DNA of 64,000 nucleotides from JBFELU01 sp041572755 (GCA_041572755.1 JBFFRY010000008.1:1-64000); one strand, 5' to 3'; positions 19,982 to 29,888 are shown, counted from the first letter of the stretch. Notes: generated from the sequence alone by a model not told the origin. Made by a program: numbers and translations.

Positions 19982-21313
19982 CTAGGGAGCGAAGAGGCGC
20001 TCGACGGAGGGGATGGCGTCGGGGAGGGCCAGCAGGATGAGCCGGTCCCCGGCCACGATGACGGTGTCACCGTGGGGAACGAAGGCTTCCCCATTGCGCA
20101 TTATTCCGCCGACGATGGCCGACTTGGGGAGGCCGATGTCGACGAGGGTCTTGCCGACGGCGGGGCTGGTGTCTCCGACCTGCAGTTCGATGGCCTCCGC
20201 CTCGCTGTCCTGGAACGTCGCTACCGAGTGGATCCGGCCGCGCCGTACGAACCGCAGGATCGCATTGGCCGCGGCGAGGCGGCTGGAGACCCCCGAGTCG
20301 ATCCCGACGCCGGCGAGAAGGTGGACGAATTCGAACCGGTGGAATCGCGACACGGTGACCGGCACCCCGAGCGCCTTGGCGACCAGGCAGCCGATGATGT
20401 TGACCTCGTCCCAGCCGCTCAAGGCCAGCACCACGTCGACCCCATCGACTCCTTCGTCCTCCATCACCCTCGGATCGGTCGGATCACCGCAGACCACCAC
20501 CACCCGATCGTTGTCCTCGGAAATCCGGCGGCACCGGTCGGGATCGCTGTCGATCAGGATCGTGGTGACCCCAGACCGGGACAAGAGCCCCGCAGTCAGC
20601 TCGGCGACCCGAGTCCCCCCGAGCACAATGACCTTCTGGGCCAAGTGCTCCTGGAGGCCCATGAGCGCCAGGGCCTCGGCCGAGTCCTTGCCCGCCGACA
20701 TCACCAGCACGTGATCTCCGGCGGCGATCTCCGAGTCCCCCCGGGCGACGAGCGTGTCGCCATCGTGCACGATCGCCGCCACGATCCAGTCCCAGCCGGT
20801 GACCTGAGCTCGCAGCTCTCCGAGGCTGAGGCCGGCCAGTGGGGCGTCGGGTTGGACGAAGCCGCCCAGCATGGTGAGAGCACCATCGGCGAACTCGACC
20901 ACCTCGGAAACCCCGCCCTTTCTGACGAGCCGGACGAGCTCGCGGGCCAGGGTCTCGCCGGGATCGATGATCACATCGACACCGTGGATCCCGTGGCTCG
21001 AGCGGAGGGAAGCGTCCTCGACCCGGGCCACCTTGGTGGGAACGTCGAAGGATGCTGCCTGCTGGCAGGCGAGGATGTTCACGGCATCGGAGGAGGTCAC
21101 CGCGATCATCAGTTGGGCGTCGGCAACCCCCGCCTCCCGGAGCACGGTTCTGCTCGCACCGTTCCCTTCGATCACCAGCGCATCGAGGTCACCCTGGAGT
21201 TCGGCCGCCCGCACCGGATCCGACTCGACGACAACGATGTCCTGACCCTCCATCGAGAACCTCTCGGCGAGGTGAGAGCCGACGGCGCCGGCGCCGACGA
21301 TGATGATGCGCAT
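19982..21313 (-). CDS. trkA: TrkA potassium uptake regulator, two RCK modules
   Basis: 443 aa with a duplicated TrkA-N/TrkA-C architecture. The first nucleotide-binding motif is IIIVGAGAVGSHLAERF with an acidic strand end (VVVESD); the second is KVIVLGGTRVAELTAGLL with ILIDSD. TrkA-C domains follow each. The second motif has lost one glycine of the GxGxxG pattern. TrkA binds NAD(H)/ATP and gates TrkH. Directly upstream of trkH and divergent from nhaA. Confidence 0.93.
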   Translation of the reverse strand: MRIIIVGAGAVGSHLAERFSMEGQDIVVVESDPVRAAELQGDLDALVIEGNGASRTVLREAGVADAQLMIAVTSSDAVNILACQQAASFDVPTKVARVEDASLRSSHGIHGVDVIIDPGETLARELVRLVRKGGVSEVVEFADGALTMLGGFVQPDAPLAGLSLGELRAQVTGWDWIVAAIVHDGDTLVARGDSEIAAGDHVLVMSAGKDSAEALALMGLQEHLAQKVIVLGGTRVAELTAGLLSRSGVTTILIDSDPDRCRRISEDNDRVVVVCGDPTDPRVMEDEGVDGVDVVLALSGWDEVNIIGCLVAKALGVPVTVSRFHRFEFVHLLAGVGIDSGVSSRLAAANAILRFVRRGRIHSVATFQDSEAEAIELQVGDTSPAVGKTLVDIGLPKSAIVGGIMRNGEAFVPHGDTVIVAGDRLILLALPDAIPSVERLFAP

Positions 21314-21428
21314 ACTGCTCGCAGTGTTCCGATGACCCCGCCAGCGTAGCCCTGCGCGAAGGGGTTTCCGGCGACAACAGTCGTCTCGCTCCAGTGGACG
21401 GTCCGGCGATCACTAGCCTGACCGCACC

Positions 21429-22835
21429 ATGGACGACGATCGCGTTCACGTGACCTGGCTCCACTCGGACCGAAGGGTGCCGAGCCGATTCGTTCGTCCC
21501 CTCATCGAGTTCACCCACGTGGAGTCGGCGGGGGGAATCGTCTTGCTGGTGGCGGCCATCGTCGCCATCGTGTGGGCCAACGCTCCGTTCGGTGAGACCT
21601 ACGAGGAGTTCTGGGGGTCCCACATCGATATCCGCATCGGGGCCTTCCACTTCGAGGAGTCGCTGCGCCACTTCGTCAACGACGGGTTGATGACGATCTT
21701 CTTCTTCGTGGTCGGCCTCGAGATCAAACGGGAGCTCGTGATCGGCGACCTCCGCGATCCGAAGGCTGCGGCGCTCCCCGTCATCGCCGCCCTGGGCGGG
21801 ATGATCGTGCCGGCGGTCCTCTACCTGGTGATTGCAGGCGGGGGGGACGCCACTCGGGGATGGGGAATCCCGATGGCCACCGACATCGCGTTCTCGATTG
21901 GGATCCTGTCGTTGATGGGTCGCCGGGCTCCGGTTGGGGCCAAGCTCTTCCTGCTGGCGGTGGCGATCGCCGACGACATCGGCGCCATTGCGGTGATCGC
22001 CATCTTCTACACCGAGGACCTCTTCATGGGGTGGCTCGGGGCGGCGGTCGCCGGCCTGGTGGTGATCGCCTTCGCCTCGCGCGTCGGTATCCGGTCGATG
22101 ATCTTCTACGGGGTCGCCGGGTTCGCGACCTGGTTCTTCCTCCTGGAATCGGGGGTTCACGCAACGCTCGCCGGGGTGGCGCTGGGTTTCCTCACCCCGG
22201 CACTCGCCATGTACTCGGATGCCGAGTATCACCAGAACACTCAGCGAGTCCTCGACCGCCAGAAGTTCGACACTGCGGCCCCCCGCTCGGAGGAGCGGGT
22301 CAACCAGGATGCCCTGGAAGTCTCGGCGATCGCCAGGGAGTCGGTGCCGCCGCTGCGCCGCCTCGAGGTGGCGCTTCATCCCTGGTCGTCGTTCCTCGTG
22401 ATCCCGATCTTCGCCCTGGCCAACGCCGGGGTCAGTTTCGCCGGCGTCGACATCCTCGAAGCGGCCACCCATCCGGTGTCGGTCGGTGTGGCCGTGGGTC
22501 TCCTCGTCGGGAAGACCTTCGGCATCAGCCTGTTTGCCTTCGCCGCCGTTCGCCTAGGGCTGGGCAAGTTGCCCCACCTCACCACTTGGGGCCACATCGT
22601 CGGGGTGGCGGCCGTGGCCGGGATCGGGTTCACCGTGTCGCTGTTCGTCACGGGTCTGGCTTTCACCGACGGGTTGCTCGCCGACCGAGCCAAGACCGGC
22701 ATCTTCATCGGGTCGACGCTGGCCGGGCTGCTGGGGTGGTTGATCCTGCGCACCATGCAGCCCACTCCAAGTGGCCAATCCACAACCGATAGCGACGCTG
22801 AGCAGCCAGAAACGCCTGCACTCGAGGCCCGCTAG
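21429..22835 (+). CDS. nhaA: NhaA family Na+/H+ antiporter
   Basis: 468 aa, slightly longer than the E. coli protein because of an extra loop at about 255-300. Twelve membrane segments; the ion-binding acids are Asp182-Asp183 in AIADDIGAI. FFFVVGLEIKREL and GIPMATDIAFSIG are conserved. The antiporter exports Na+ in exchange for H+ at the membrane. Divergent from trkA and near the pyrophosphatase, it belongs to a cation-homeostasis block. A TAGCCT box lies nine bases before the ATG. Confidence 0.95.
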   Translation: MDDDRVHVTWLHSDRRVPSRFVRPLIEFTHVESAGGIVLLVAAIVAIVWANAPFGETYEEFWGSHIDIRIGAFHFEESLRHFVNDGLMTIFFFVVGLEIKRELVIGDLRDPKAAALPVIAALGGMIVPAVLYLVIAGGGDATRGWGIPMATDIAFSIGILSLMGRRAPVGAKLFLLAVAIADDIGAIAVIAIFYTEDLFMGWLGAAVAGLVVIAFASRVGIRSMIFYGVAGFATWFFLLESGVHATLAGVALGFLTPALAMYSDAEYHQNTQRVLDRQKFDTAAPRSEERVNQDALEVSAIARESVPPLRRLEVALHPWSSFLVIPIFALANAGVSFAGVDILEAATHPVSVGVAVGLLVGKTFGISLFAFAAVRLGLGKLPHLTTWGHIVGVAAVAGIGFTVSLFVTGLAFTDGLLADRAKTGIFIGSTLAGLLGWLILRTMQPTPSGQSTTDSDAEQPETPALEAR

Positions 22836-22838
22836 AGT
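22833..22838 (+). promoter_or_regulatory. -10 box TAGAGT, leaderless promoter of the LCP gene
   Basis: TAGAGT ends seven bases before GTG 22846. Its TAG is also the stop codon of nhaA. No Shine-Dalgarno site precedes the GTG. Confidence 0.4.
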
Positions 22839-22845
22839 CCGCCAG

Positions 22846-24117
22846 GTGCGCCCCCCAATCCTGCTGATCATCGCTGCCGTCGTGGCGACGCTCTCCCTGG
22901 GAGCACTCGGCGTGCTCGTGGTGCTCGGTGACTCCGACGCCGAAGTTCCCACCTCGTTCACGATCGCCGAGACCACCACCACGACGGAGGTGGGGGTCTC
23001 CCGCACCCTCCCGGCGCCGTCGACCACCGAAGGTCCCACCGCGTTTGCGATCACGGTGGAGTTGGAGAACGCCCCGGCACTGCAGCGGGAGATCCAGGCG
23101 TTCTACTCCTGGCTGGCGAACCCGGAGGACAACGAGCCACCGGTGCTGCCCCCCGGCCTCGCCGAGCACGTCGGTGACGTCGCCCTCACCGGCGACCTGG
23201 CGGTGACCGGCACCGTGTCGCGGGTGAGGCTCGAAGACGAGTCACGGATGGCGGTTGTGCTGCTCGACGAGGACGTGATTCTGGTCGTCAACGAGGGATC
23301 TGGCTGGCAGATCGTGGGCGCCAAGATGGTTCGCTTCGATCGGACCGCCTGGTACGGGCCGCCGGTCCGTCGCATCCTGGTGATCGGTTCTGACGCCCGC
23401 CCGGGTGAGAGCCAGACCGAGTTCCGGGCCGACAGCATCCACATCCTCTCGGCCGCTCTCGCCGAGGGCAAGGGCGCAGTCGTTGGGTTCCCCCGCGACA
23501 CCTACGTCACTGCCTCCTACGGAGAGGACAAGTTCACTCACGTCAACGTGCGGGACGGTACCGAAGGCATGGTCACGGTGGCCGAGGACATCTCGGGCCT
23601 GGAGATCGAGGGATACCTCATCACCGGCTTCCAGGGCTTCACACAGTTGGTCAACGCGTTCGGCGGCATCCCCGTCGACGTGCCGTTCAGCATGGCCGAG
23701 CCGAAGTCGAAGGCGTACCTCAACGCCGGGCTCCAGATCCTCGACGGCGCCGATGCGCTCGCCTTCTCTCGCAACCGCTCGATTCGCGGTGGTGACTTCA
23801 CCCGCTCGTTCCACCAGGGGATGGTCATCTTGGGGGCCCTCACCGACGCCTCAACCCGGGGGATCGAAGCACTTCCCGATCTCATCAAGGCCCTCACCGA
23901 GCACACGTGGACCGACCTGAGCCCGGCCCAACTCCTCACTCTCGGAGCCTTGGCGTTCGAGATCGATCCACTGGACGTGGGGAACCTGGTGCTGCCGGGG
24001 ACCGTCACGACCCGTTCGGGAGCCAGCGTGGTGATGCTCGATGAGGGGGCCGACGAGATCTTCGCCGACCTGGCCGACGGCTGGCTCAGCCCGGCAACCC
24101 TTGCAGAGCAGCCATAA
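22846..24117 (+). CDS. LytR-CpsA-Psr (LCP) family protein
   Basis: 423 aa from GTG 22846; an in-frame ATG at 22771 would lie inside nhaA. An N-terminal membrane anchor (about 4-24) is followed by a Thr/Pro-rich linker to about 65 and a region without clear family. The LCP catalytic domain occupies about 175-345: RILVIGSDAR, FRADSIHIL, VGFPRDTYV, and LAFSRNRSIRGGDFTRS with the lipid-phosphate-binding arginines. LCP enzymes transfer undecaprenyl-linked polymers to peptidoglycan, or arabinogalactan in actinobacteria, outside the membrane. Confidence 0.9.
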   Translation: MRPPILLIIAAVVATLSLGALGVLVVLGDSDAEVPTSFTIAETTTTTEVGVSRTLPAPSTTEGPTAFAITVELENAPALQREIQAFYSWLANPEDNEPPVLPPGLAEHVGDVALTGDLAVTGTVSRVRLEDESRMAVVLLDEDVILVVNEGSGWQIVGAKMVRFDRTAWYGPPVRRILVIGSDARPGESQTEFRADSIHILSAALAEGKGAVVGFPRDTYVTASYGEDKFTHVNVRDGTEGMVTVAEDISGLEIEGYLITGFQGFTQLVNAFGGIPVDVPFSMAEPKSKAYLNAGLQILDGADALAFSRNRSIRGGDFTRSFHQGMVILGALTDASTRGIEALPDLIKALTEHTWTDLSPAQLLTLGALAFEIDPLDVGNLVLPGTVTTRSGASVVMLDEGADEIFADLADGWLSPATLAEQP

Positions 24118-24120
24118 TCT
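24115..24120 (+). promoter_or_regulatory. -10 box TAATCT, leaderless promoter of terC
   Basis: TAATCT ends seven bases before GTG 24128 and its TAA is the LCP stop codon. No ribosome site precedes the GTG. Confidence 0.4.
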
Positions 24121-24127
24121 CTCCCCT

Positions 24128-25123
24128 GTGACATCCATCTGGACCCTTGCGGCAGGCTCTGAGACCGCCGAGGCGCTGCATCGGTTCGAAGTGCCGGTGT
24201 GGTTGTGGCCTGCCTTCCTCGGCGGGGTCGCCGCCCTTCTACTCATCGATCTCCTCGTGCTCCATCGTGAGGCCCACGAGATCTCGATGCGCGAGGCGGC
24301 GATCACCTCGGCGGGGTGGGTGAGTCTGGGGGTCGCCTTCACGCTCGTCGTGTGGGCGGTGATCGGGGGGGATGCCGCCGGTCAGTACCTGACGGGGTTC
24401 GTGATCGAGAAGTCGCTGTCGGTGGACAACGTCTTCGTGTGGGCGGTGATCTTCACCTTCTTCTCCGTGCCGGGGAAGTACCAGCATCGTGTGCTGTTCT
24501 GGGGGATCTTCGGCGCCCTGGTGCTGCGGGCGATCTTCATCTTCGCCGGGGTCGCCCTGCTGGAGCGCCTCAGCTGGCTGCTGTTCGTGTTCGGCGGTCT
24601 CCTGATCTTCACGGCGATCCGGGTGGTCCGCCACAGCGACGAGGAGATCCACCCGGAGCGCAACCCGGTCCTCAAGCTGGTGCGCCGCTTCGTGCCGGTG
24701 ACCGCCGATTTCGACGGCCAGCGGCTGTTCACCAGGGAGAACGGAAGACGGCTGGCCACTCCCCTGTTCGTGGTGCTGGTCCTGGTGGAAGCCACCGACG
24801 TGGTGTTTGCCGTGGATTCGGTGCCGGCGATCCTGGCGGTGAGCCGGGACCCCTTCGTGGTGTTCAGCAGCAACGCCCTGGCGATCCTCGGTCTCCGGGC
24901 CCTGTACTTCTTGCTCGAAGGGGCCCGGGAGAAGCTCATCTACCTCAATTGGGGCTTGGGCGTGATCCTCACCTATGTGGGGGTGAAGATGCTGGTCTCG
25001 GAGTGGTATCACATACCCACCCTGCTTTCACTCTCAGTGATAGGCGTGGTCCTGGCTATAACGATCGTGGTGTCGTTGCGGGCGACGCGGGAGCAGGAGA
25101 CGGCCCGGGAGGAGGCACCGTGA
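24128..25123 (+). CDS. TerC family membrane protein
   Basis: 331 aa from GTG 24128. Around nine membrane helices. The two family signatures are present: EKSLSVDNVFVWAVIF and LVEATDVVFAVDSVPAILA, both with conserved acids in the membrane. TerC proteins are linked to tellurite resistance and, in other bacteria, to Mn2+ export or metal loading of exported enzymes. The central charged loop (HSDEEIHPERNP) is typical. The stop overlaps the GTG of the universal stress gene. Confidence 0.93.
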   Translation: MTSIWTLAAGSETAEALHRFEVPVWLWPAFLGGVAALLLIDLLVLHREAHEISMREAAITSAGWVSLGVAFTLVVWAVIGGDAAGQYLTGFVIEKSLSVDNVFVWAVIFTFFSVPGKYQHRVLFWGIFGALVLRAIFIFAGVALLERLSWLLFVFGGLLIFTAIRVVRHSDEEIHPERNPVLKLVRRFVPVTADFDGQRLFTRENGRRLATPLFVVLVLVEATDVVFAVDSVPAILAVSRDPFVVFSSNALAILGLRALYFLLEGAREKLIYLNWGLGVILTYVGVKMLVSEWYHIPTLLSLSVIGVVLAITIVVSLRATREQETAREEAP

Positions 25124-25554
25124 GTATCGACCTGATCGTGGTGGGGATCGGCGAGTCCCCGGGCTCGCAGGCGGCGGCCCGCTGGGCAGGGGAGGCGGCC
25201 GCTCAACTCGGTGCCCGGATCGTGGCCGTTCACGCCTACGAGCCGCTGGACCACCTCGACCACATCGAGCCCGGGGTCGATTTCGCCGATGTCCGCGACG
25301 ACGTGGCCGAGCAGATGGATCGGGCGTGGTGTCAGACCCTCCGAGCCTCCGGAGTGGCGTTCGAGACGAGGCTCGAGGAAGGCCGTCCCGCTGAAGTGCT
25401 GATGGATGTCGCTCGGGAAGTCGACGCCGACTTGATCGTCGTCGGTACCCGCCGCATGGGAGCGGTCGCCGCGCTTGCCATCGGGAGCACCGCCGACCAG
25501 GTCATGCGGGAAGCCCTGCGGCCCGTCGTGGTCATCCACCCGCCGGAGGAGTAG
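25120..25554 (+). CDS. Universal stress protein (UspA family)
   Basis: 144 aa from GTG 25120 in a GTGA overlap with terC, with GGAGG five bases upstream. The single Usp fold starts IDLIVVGIGESPGS and ends VRPVVVIHPP. The ATP-binding pattern G-2x-G-9x-G-S/T is present as GTRRMGAVAALAIGS, but the second glycine is Arg, so ATP binding may be weak. Co-translation with TerC suggests a joint stress role. The 3' end overlaps the convergent downstream gene by 23 bases. Confidence 0.88.
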   Translation: MSIDLIVVGIGESPGSQAAARWAGEAAAQLGARIVAVHAYEPLDHLDHIEPGVDFADVRDDVAEQMDRAWCQTLRASGVAFETRLEEGRPAEVLMDVAREVDADLIVVGTRRMGAVAALAIGSTADQVMREALRPVVVIHPPEE

Positions 25555-26248
25555 CGCGGGTGCGGCGTCGCCGCCCCACCCACCACAGGGCCGCAAAGAC
25601 GGTTGCCGCGGCCGCGCCGGTCACCACCGTGAAGATGGGGAAGCCGCCACCCCCCGGCGACGCCTCATCGGCAGCGGGGGTTCCTCCGGGAGGAGTGTCG
25701 TACCACACGGCAACGTCACCGAGCCCGGTGGGACGATCCTCGTCCTCGACGGGGGTCCCGAAGAGTTCCCGGACGCCCACCGAGACGGTGAAGCGGGCGG
25801 CCGCGTCGCCGGTGATCGAGAAGCCGTAGGTACCGGCGTCGGCCACGCTCCGCCATTCACCGAGCTCCACATAGCTGGTTCCCGAGAATGGCTCGAGGAA
25901 CGGTTCCCCCCGCACCGGCAGCAGCGGCGTCTCGGTCCCATCGGGGGCGATCATGGTGAGCCGGGGCAGAGCCTCGTCGGCCAGATCTCGCTCCGGGGCG
26001 AGATCCGGGATCAACAGACCGACCACGATCTCCTCACCGGATTGGAAGCCGACCCGAAAGCCGCGGGTTTCTCCGGCCTCGTCCAGCGACCCGTAGACGG
26101 CGAACGAGATCGTCCCATCGGGGATTCGAGGACCGTCGGCGGGAGACGCATCGCCTTCCCCCAGCAGCAATGGCTGATGAGCCCCGGCCGGGACGGCGGT
26201 GAGGAGCACCACGGCGACGACGGCGGTGAGGACGAACCTGATGCGCAT
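25532..26248 (-). CDS. Secreted, C-terminally anchored protein of unknown function
   Basis: 238 aa from ATG 26248. Signal peptide at about residues 1-24 (ending PAGAHQ). The exported middle is beta-rich and acidic (for example DGTISFAVYGSLDE, GTYGFSITGDAAARFTVSVG). A Gly/Pro-rich linker leads to a single membrane helix at about 207-227 and the tail GRRRRTRATPP. The layout signal-domain-helix-Arg tail is that of a surface-exposed anchored protein. I do not recognise the family. Confidence 0.7.
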   Translation of the reverse strand: MRIRFVLTAVVAVVLLTAVPAGAHQPLLLGEGDASPADGPRIPDGTISFAVYGSLDEAGETRGFRVGFQSGEEIVVGLLIPDLAPERDLADEALPRLTMIAPDGTETPLLPVRGEPFLEPFSGTSYVELGEWRSVADAGTYGFSITGDAAARFTVSVGVRELFGTPVEDEDRPTGLGDVAVWYDTPPGGTPAADEASPGGGGFPIFTVVTGAAAATVFAALWWVGRRRRTRATPPAGG

Positions 26249-26394
26249 GGCGGGGACCCTACGGCCTGCCCGGTCCAATGCGAAGCCGTGGGATCGCCCA
26301 TGCTGCGCCGGACCCGCCTCGCCGCCCACGCCCTCTGCGTGGCCGACGGCTCGGTGCTGCCCGCCCGCGTCAGGGGGGCTTCCCTGATCGCCGT

Positions 26395-27555
26395 TCAGCC
26401 CAGCGGGTAGTGGCCGAACTCCTCGACGGCGTCGACCATCGCCAGCACGTTGGCGGCCGGCACGTCGTCCATGACGGTGTGGACCGAGCCGACCAGATAA
26501 CCGCCGCCGGGACCCAGCAGCGAGATCACCCTGCGGACTTCCCGGCGAACCTGGGCCGGGGTGCCGTGGGGCAGCACGTGCTGGGTGTCGATCGCCCCGC
26601 AGAAGGCGAGCCGATCGCCCCACCGCTCCTTGAGGCCGGCGAGATCGGCCATCTTGCCCGCCGAGGTCTGGATGGGGTTGAGCACGTCGACCCCGACCTC
26701 AATGAGGTCCTCGACGAGCGGGAACACGTCGCCGTCGGTGTGGAAGAAGACTTTGGCTTCAGTGCGCTGCTTTATGAAGGAGATGTAGTCGGCGTGGACC
26801 GGTTTGAGCATCTCCCGGTACATGGTCGGCGACATCAAGAGAGAGTCCTGGGTGCCGAGGTCGTCGCCGATCTTGATGAGGTCGACGTTGGCTTCGAGTG
26901 CATCGAGGAAATGGCCCATGAGGGTCTTGCAGAGACCCTCGATCTTCCACAGCAGCGCCTCGGCGAAGTCGGGACGGAGCGCCATGTTCAACAGGAATGT
27001 GTCCATGCCCTGCATGGCAAAGGCCCGCTCCAGCGGGAAGAGCAGCCAGGGTGTGGCCATGATCGCGTAGCGACCCTCGGCGGCGAGCCGGGCGGCATCG
27101 GCGGCAACGTGCGCCACCCGGGTGGGATCATCCATGTCGGGCCACGGGTAGTCCTCGATCTCGGCGAGCGTGGTGGCGTCAGCCATGGGATGGACGATGG
27201 GGAACCACTCTCCGGGGTTCACTTCGCGAGCCCCGGCACCCCAGGAGGAGAGGTAATCGCTGTGAGGCGCCCGAGCGGCATTGCGCTCCAGGACCCCGGC
27301 CGGCTCCCGATCCCACACGCCGCGAACATCGGTGCCCAACCGCTGCAGGGTCTCCTCGTCGACGGCGGCGGTGCCCAGCTCCGGCCACTCGTAGAGGTGG
27401 CGATCGGGGGCCTCGATGCCGGCCAGCCGCTTCAGCTCCCGGTAGGTCCCCATCTTGATCCCGGTGGCGTTGCTCACGCCGAGCACGATCGGGACCCGAT
27501 CAGGCTCCTCGTGAGCCAGGGCGGCGAGGACCCTCTCCTTGGGCGTCATCGGCAT
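26395..27555 (-). CDS. Uroporphyrinogen decarboxylase (URO-D) family protein
   Basis: 386 aa. The fold of URO-D/MtaA-type proteins is visible: N-terminal LAALAHEEPDRVPIVLG, the central LIKIGDDLGTQDSLLMSP, KVFFHTDGDVFPLVEDLIEV with the conserved His, and GGGYLVGSVHTVMDDVP near the end. This branch is more like corrinoid-dependent methyltransferases than true HemE, and the N-terminal Arg pattern of HemE is absent. The substrate is unknown. ATG 27555 has GGAGG upstream. Confidence 0.82.
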   Translation of the reverse strand: MPMTPKERVLAALAHEEPDRVPIVLGVSNATGIKMGTYRELKRLAGIEAPDRHLYEWPELGTAAVDEETLQRLGTDVRGVWDREPAGVLERNAARAPHSDYLSSWGAGAREVNPGEWFPIVHPMADATTLAEIEDYPWPDMDDPTRVAHVAADAARLAAEGRYAIMATPWLLFPLERAFAMQGMDTFLLNMALRPDFAEALLWKIEGLCKTLMGHFLDALEANVDLIKIGDDLGTQDSLLMSPTMYREMLKPVHADYISFIKQRTEAKVFFHTDGDVFPLVEDLIEVGVDVLNPIQTSAGKMADLAGLKERWGDRLAFCGAIDTQHVLPHGTPAQVRREVRRVISLLGPGGGYLVGSVHTVMDDVPAANVLAMVDAVEEFGHYPLG

Positions 27556-27617
27556 CCCTGCGGCCTCCGGTGTCGAGGGACGCTCAGCGTACCCCGGGGT
27601 TGATCACCCCCGCTCCC

Positions 27618-27623
27618 TACCAT
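27618..27623 (+). promoter_or_regulatory. -10 box TACCAT, leaderless promoter of the helicase
   Basis: TACCAT ends six bases before GTG 27630. This is the basis for choosing that start over the in-frame GTG at 27570. Confidence 0.5.
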
Positions 27624-27629
27624 CGCCCC

Positions 27630-29888
27630 GTGGATGAGGTCATCGCCGCCTGGCGCTCGGATCCCGATCGATCGGATCGAATCACGCACATCGAGACGGT
27701 GCCCGCCCGCGACCCGATCTTCGAGGATCTCGACCCTCCGCTGGCGGGTCCGCTGGCCGAGGCACTGCGGTCACGAGGCATCGAGAGGCTCTACCGCCAC
27801 CAAACGCAATCGATCCGGAGGGTCCGCAACGGAACCAACACGGTCGTCGTGGCGGGCACCGCGTCGGGGAAGTCCCTGTGCTACCAAGCTCCGATCGCCG
27901 AAGCGGCCCTCGACGACCGCCACTCCACGGCCCTGCTCCTCTTCCCGACCAAGGCCCTCACCCAGGACCAGTTCCGCACGCTGCACGGGCTCGGGCTCGC
28001 CCCCCTCAGCCCGGCCGTCTACGACGGCGACACCGATCGTGATGACCGGGTGTGGATCCGCCGCCACGCCAATGTGGTGCTCACCAACCCGGACATGCTC
28101 CACGTCGGGATCTTGCCTCACCACGCCCGCTGGGCCACCTTCTTGTCCCGGCTCCGCTACGTCGTGCTCGACGAGATCCACGTGCTGCGGGGGATCTTCG
28201 GGAGTCACGTCGCCAACGTGATCCGCCGCCTTCGCCGCCTCGCCGCCCACTACGGCGCCCGACCCACCTTCGTGGCCTGTTCGGCCACGATCGGCAACCC
28301 CGCCGACCTGGCCGCCAAGCTGGTGGGGCTGCCGTTCGAGGCCGTGGACCAGGACACCTCTCCCCAGGGAGCCAAGCACTATGTCGTCTGGAACCCTCCC
28401 CAGAGCGAGGACGGCGACCGCCGCAGTGCCCTCGCCGAATCCACCGACGTCTTCGTCGACTTGATTCGCCGTCAGCAGCACACGATCGCCTTCACCCGGA
28501 GCCGCAAGGGCACCGAACTGGTCTTCCGCTGGGCCCGCGAGCGCCTCGACGAAGATCTGTGCGACCGCGTCGCCCCCTACCGCAGCGGCTACCTTCCCGC
28601 CGAGCGGCGCGCCATCGAGCAGCGCCTCTTCGACGGCGACCTGATCGGCGTCACGGCCACCAACGCCTTGGAGCTGGGGATCGACGTCGGGAGCCTCGAC
28701 GCGGCGGTGCTGACCACCTTCCCCGGCACGATCGCCTCGTTCCGCCAGCAGGCCGGTCGGGCCGGCCGCACCCGGGACGAGTCGCTGGCCGTGCTGGTCG
28801 CCGGCGAGGACGCCCTCGATCAGTACTTCGTCCACCACCCAGCCGAGCTGTTCGGCCGCCCCTCGGAGGCGGCGGTGGTGAACCCCGCCAACCCAGAAGT
28901 GCTGGCGCACCATGCCGGCTGTGCCGCCTACGAGCGGCCCCTCGTCAACGATGACGTGGCCTTCTTCGGCGATGCGCTGGAGGAACTGCTCCCCGACCTG
29001 GTGGCGTCGGGGGTCCTGCGCCCCCGCGGGCCCCGGCTCTATTGGGGGGACCGCCGCGCACCGGCCCCGCAAGTCGACATCCGCACCGCCGGGGGCCCTC
29101 CCTTCACCATCGTGGACTCCGACGCCGCCATGATCGGCACCATCGATGAGAGCCGGGTCTTCTCCCAGGCTCACCCGGGGGCGGTGTATCTGCATCAGGG
29201 GGACGGCTTCGTCATCGAGAGCCTCGACCTCGATGACCGGGTGGTGGTAGCTCGGCCCGGGGAGGTCGGGTACTACACCCAGCCTCACGAGGAGAAGGAC
29301 GTCTGGGTTCGGTCGATCGCGGCCCACGGCGCCGTGGGGCGCTTCGGTGTGAACCACGGCCTGGTCGAGGTGGAGAGCCGGGTGACCGGGTTCAAGCGCA
29401 AGAGCCTCAGCGACGGCGCCACGATGGGCCTGGAGCCACTCGACCTGCCGGCTCGCCGCTTCACCACCCAGGCGGTGTGGTGGACCGTCCCCGAGGACCT
29501 GCTCGATGCCGCCGGGGTGTCGGGACGGGAGGCCCCGGGCACCCTGCATGCCGCCGAGCACAGCGCCATCGCCATGCTCCCCCTGTATGCGATCTGCGAT
29601 CGCTGGGATGTCGGCGGGCTGTCGACGGTGTTTCACCCCGATGCCGGCGGGGCGGTGTGGTTCATCTACGACGGATACCCGGGCGGAGCCGGCATCGCTC
29701 CGATTGCCTTCGCGGCCGCCGATCGCCACCTGTGGGCCACCCTCGAGGCGCTGCGGGCGTGCGGCTGTGAGAGGGGTTGCCCTTCGTGCGTCCAGTCACC
29801 CAAGTGTGGCAACTTCAACGAACCACTGGACAAGGCCGGAGCCATTCGCCTGCTACAAACGGCCATGGACAGGCCGATCCGAGGTTGA
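27630..29888 (+). CDS. MrfA-type DEAH-box helicase with DUF1998 (helicase/secretion neighbourhood)
   Basis: 752 aa from GTG 27630; GTG 27570 would add 20 residues. Superfamily-2 motifs in order: GTASGKS (about residue 76), DEIHVLRG (about 181), SAT, TRSRKGTEL, and QQAGRAGRT (about 375). The C-terminal DUF1998 has four clustered cysteines, CGCERGCPSCVQSPKCG (about 710-728). Bacillus MrfA repairs mitomycin C damage. In actinobacteria this helicase lies beside a Tad-like secretion cluster, as it does here. It runs on the opposite strand from that cluster. Confidence 0.93.
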   Translation: MDEVIAAWRSDPDRSDRITHIETVPARDPIFEDLDPPLAGPLAEALRSRGIERLYRHQTQSIRRVRNGTNTVVVAGTASGKSLCYQAPIAEAALDDRHSTALLLFPTKALTQDQFRTLHGLGLAPLSPAVYDGDTDRDDRVWIRRHANVVLTNPDMLHVGILPHHARWATFLSRLRYVVLDEIHVLRGIFGSHVANVIRRLRRLAAHYGARPTFVACSATIGNPADLAAKLVGLPFEAVDQDTSPQGAKHYVVWNPPQSEDGDRRSALAESTDVFVDLIRRQQHTIAFTRSRKGTELVFRWARERLDEDLCDRVAPYRSGYLPAERRAIEQRLFDGDLIGVTATNALELGIDVGSLDAAVLTTFPGTIASFRQQAGRAGRTRDESLAVLVAGEDALDQYFVHHPAELFGRPSEAAVVNPANPEVLAHHAGCAAYERPLVNDDVAFFGDALEELLPDLVASGVLRPRGPRLYWGDRRAPAPQVDIRTAGGPPFTIVDSDAAMIGTIDESRVFSQAHPGAVYLHQGDGFVIESLDLDDRVVVARPGEVGYYTQPHEEKDVWVRSIAAHGAVGRFGVNHGLVEVESRVTGFKRKSLSDGATMGLEPLDLPARRFTTQAVWWTVPEDLLDAAGVSGREAPGTLHAAEHSAIAMLPLYAICDRWDVGGLSTVFHPDAGGAVWFIYDGYPGGAGIAPIAFAAADRHLWATLEALRACGCERGCPSCVQSPKCGNFNEPLDKAGAIRLLQTAMDRPIRG